A DNA stretch of 64,000 nucleotides from Cladocopium goreaui (taxonomy: Eukaryota; Sar; Dinophyceae; Suessiales; Symbiodiniaceae). Shown in pieces: positions 62,392 through 64,000 of the stretch; the stretch's first letter is position 1; each line of letters opens with the position of its first letter. The notes beneath the pieces are model-generated. The model was not told where the DNA came from. It was given only the letters and a program-made list of their open reading frames with translations, and did not search any database. Both the position numbers and the translations under genes were made by a program. The stretch is taken from contig CAMXCT020001405.1 in NCBI GenBank assembly GCA_947184155.2, forward strand, positions 62,001 through 126,000, given 5' to 3'.

Positions 62392-63999
62392 CTACACATC
62401 AAAGCATCTCGAGCATCGAATGCCATTGAGTTCATAGACTTTGGAAAAGTTTGGAGTCACTCGCCTCCCACACTTGAGGACACCAGGGTTTCTGCAGCAA
62501 TGCACAACGAGGGACTTGACGTTGATGTAAAAATCTGAGGGAGGATCATAGTTGAAATGTCGAGCATCCTGCTCACCATCTTCCTCGCTTTCAGATGAGC
62601 TCTGAACACTGTCATCCTCTGTTGTCTCACTGTCTGCATTTCCTATGTCCGCTGGACTGGCATCCTCTTCGGCAGGAACCGGGGAGCGCCCAAAGAGATC
62701 ATCCACTGCTTCCCATTCGCCCAAAGGCGTCTGTGTCTCCAAAGGGATCTCTGATTGAATCTTCTCTGCCTTCTCCTGCAGTGACTCAACATGTACTGGA
62801 GGAACTCCTCTGCCACATGGTGTCAGAGGTGCTGGTTGTGGCGTGGCCGGCAATGGCGCTAGACCCCTACCAAAAGGAGTCAAAGGCGCAGCCTGAGCCA
62901 TCCCCACAGGTGTCATCATACCCGACCTGGTGCGGTCTGGATGGAAAAGCCCACTCCTGATTGCTAAAAGCATGGAGTCCATCTCACGCAAGACTGGGGA
63001 CAGCAAGTCCCGTGAGTACACAGCCGTAGCAGTTGCAACCGAGCTCACATGTCTGGCCAAAACGGCCCTGCTTGTGTCAGGTAACCCATACTTGGATGCC
63101 CAGCTCAAAACTGTTGACTTCATTGAGTGAGTTGACAACCGCCTGGAGGTCGTCTTTGGTGCATCCAAAACCTTCCTGAGGAATGCAGAGCCCTCCTCCG
63201 ACGTCAGAGCTCTTGCTGCCCAACACGTTGCCTGCTCATTCAAAGGTGCCGGCAACATGGGCCCATGTTGATCGGGCATCAACTCAAGTCCTGCAAGTTT
63301 CCTCACTTGAAGGTATTGCACAGCCCAGTTGCTGTGATCAACTCCTTTTGCTGGAGCCACTATTGGGAGGAGTCTTGACTTCATTTCCGCGCTGCGCCCA
63401 CCCTTGTGGTATCTCGTTGAGCATTCCAAATATTGACAGTCTGAATCGATGAACAAATCCGTAACGCAGCTGAAATCCGACCAACGAGCCCTCCCATACA
63501 ACATGTGTAGCATGTGACCCGCAAACACACGGTCGCCAAGAGGTTGTGAGGCATCTGCAAGTGTTTCATGGAGTCGCAGTACCTCGTCGAGCCTGAGGAG
63601 ATCTGCTGGTCGCCATGGTTTCTTGGAGGCTCGCATTTGAGATGATATTCCCTTGATTCTCAGACTCCGTTCACATTCCCCGGAGCCCTCAACTCCCAGT
63701 AAATACCAGGAGAATCTCAACGCCTCCAAGAAACTCCCGGCCTTCGTTGGAGCTGCATTTGAATCTTTCAAAAAGCAGACATATTGCCATGCCCGAAACT
63801 CCGTCGTCACTGGTAGCCAGTGTTCACTGAACTTGTCAACGCACCATTCTTCAAATGACTGAATGGAATAAAGTCGGCGCATCAACGTGCCGGGGCTTTT
63901 TACCGCAAACACGGCATCCAGTATTTTGTGAGCACACTGGACCACAGTATCGATGGTTGCTTCCACAGACACTTTTAAGCCAATGGTGCTGCTCACCAA
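62392..63999 (-). CDS. Element 3 tyrosine recombinase, located upstream of gag (5' end may be cut by the window)
   Basis: At least 535 residues, open to the window edge. An N-terminal helical core-binding region (RRLYSIQSFEEWCVDKF) is followed by the catalytic domain: MLYGRARWSDF with the first Arg, KGGRSAEMKSRLLP with a candidate Lys, THSMKSTVLSWA (His-x-x-Lys in place of His-x-x-Arg), VLARHVSS with His, and AVYSRD with the nucleophile Tyr. A Pro/Gly-rich linker with repeated PLTPxGRG, an acidic Ser/Glu region and a C-terminal Cys cluster (VHCCRNPG, GIRCSRCF) follow. The acidic tail and Cys cluster are absent from the recombinases of elements 1 and 2. Confidence 0.85.
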   Translation of the reverse strand: MVSSTIGLKVSVEATIDTVVQCAHKILDAVFAVKSPGTLMRRLYSIQSFEEWCVDKFSEHWLPVTTEFRAWQYVCFLKDSNAAPTKAGSFLEALRFSWYLLGVEGSGECERSLRIKGISSQMRASKKPWRPADLLRLDEVLRLHETLADASQPLGDRVFAGHMLHMLYGRARWSDFSCVTDLFIDSDCQYLECSTRYHKGGRSAEMKSRLLPIVAPAKGVDHSNWAVQYLQVRKLAGLELMPDQHGPMLPAPLNEQATCWAARALTSEEGSAFLRKVLDAPKTTSRRLSTHSMKSTVLSWASKYGLPDTSRAVLARHVSSVATATAVYSRDLLSPVLREMDSMLLAIRSGLFHPDRTRSGMMTPVGMAQAAPLTPFGRGLAPLPATPQPAPLTPCGRGVPPVHVESLQEKAEKIQSEIPLETQTPLGEWEAVDDLFGRSPVPAEEDASPADIGNADSETTEDDSVQSSSESEEDGEQDARHFNYDPPSDFYINVKSLVVHCCRNPGVLKCGRRVTPNFSKVYELNGIRCSRCFDV

Positions 64000-64000
64000 A

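Larger units (their letters stand above)
57231..64000 (-). mobile_element. Element 3: tyrosine-recombinase retrotransposon, 5' end outside the window
   Basis: Minus-strand element of at least 6.8 kb. At its 3' end two copies of an 82-bp repeat, B (57498-57579) and B' (57231-57312), flank a 185-bp segment that should contain A', the same B A' B' layout as elements 1 and 2. No second copy of that A' segment was found between 57.6 and 64.0 kb, so the 5' repeat A must lie beyond the right edge. ORF order on the element strand: tyrosine recombinase, gag with a zinc finger, methyltransferase-like domain, RT-RNase H. Confidence 0.8.

Noticed and set aside
1-64000. tRNA, rRNA, spliced-leader RNA genes and CRISPR arrays
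   Set aside because: Searched by eye for conserved cores and regular repeat-spacer patterns; none was seen. A covariance-model search would be needed to exclude tRNAs firmly.

Overview
The window looks like nuclear DNA of a dinoflagellate, most likely Symbiodiniaceae or another member of the Suessiales. The reasons are internal. Genes are cut into many short GC-richer exons separated by repeat-laden AT-rich introns. Splice donors are a mixture of GT, GC and GA, and acceptors are mostly AG followed by G. All convincing coding sequence (host exons and three retroelements) lies on the minus strand, as expected for unidirectional gene blocks. No rRNA, tRNA, CRISPR array or bacterial-type operon was found.

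Layout: 1-7 kb is AT-rich DNA with a large purine minisatellite (1.7-3.6 kb, with a 100-N assembly gap) inside a family of inverted-repeat elements built on a CATTCTAAG motif. 7.1-10.3 kb holds a phase-consistent chain of minus-strand exons of an unrecognised, probably extracellular protein. 10.49-18.20 kb is a tyrosine-recombinase (YR) retrotransposon with split direct repeats (element 1). 18.2-29.6 kb is intron-like DNA with exon-like islands, including a phased chain at 28.8-29.5 kb. 29.62-36.32 kb is a second, different YR retrotransposon (element 2). 36.3-46.0 kb holds many minus-strand exons of one or more membrane proteins, starting with a signal peptide and a cysteine-rich ectodomain at 45.98 kb. 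48.5-56.8 kb contains a complete nine-exon minus-strand gene for a one-domain voltage-gated cation channel with C-terminal EF-hands; summed exon length and every intron phase agree (643 aa). 57.23 kb to the right edge is a third YR retrotransposon (element 3), truncated by the window.

The most unusual system is the set of three YR retrotransposons. All carry reverse transcriptase, RNase H, a tyrosine recombinase and a domain with motifs of cytosine-C5 DNA methyltransferases (FAG/FSG, PC, ENP). The methyltransferase-like domain sits in a different place each time: nested inside RNase H in element 1, downstream of RNase H in element 2, and upstream of RT straight after gag in element 3. Element 3 also appears to carry its recombinase first rather than last. 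The elements couple their reading frames differently: ATGA and TGATG stop-start overlaps in elements 1 and 2, and an in-frame UGA followed by a +1 shift in element 3. Elements 1 and 2 lie in TA/CATA simple repeats within intron-like DNA, in the same orientation as the surrounding exons.
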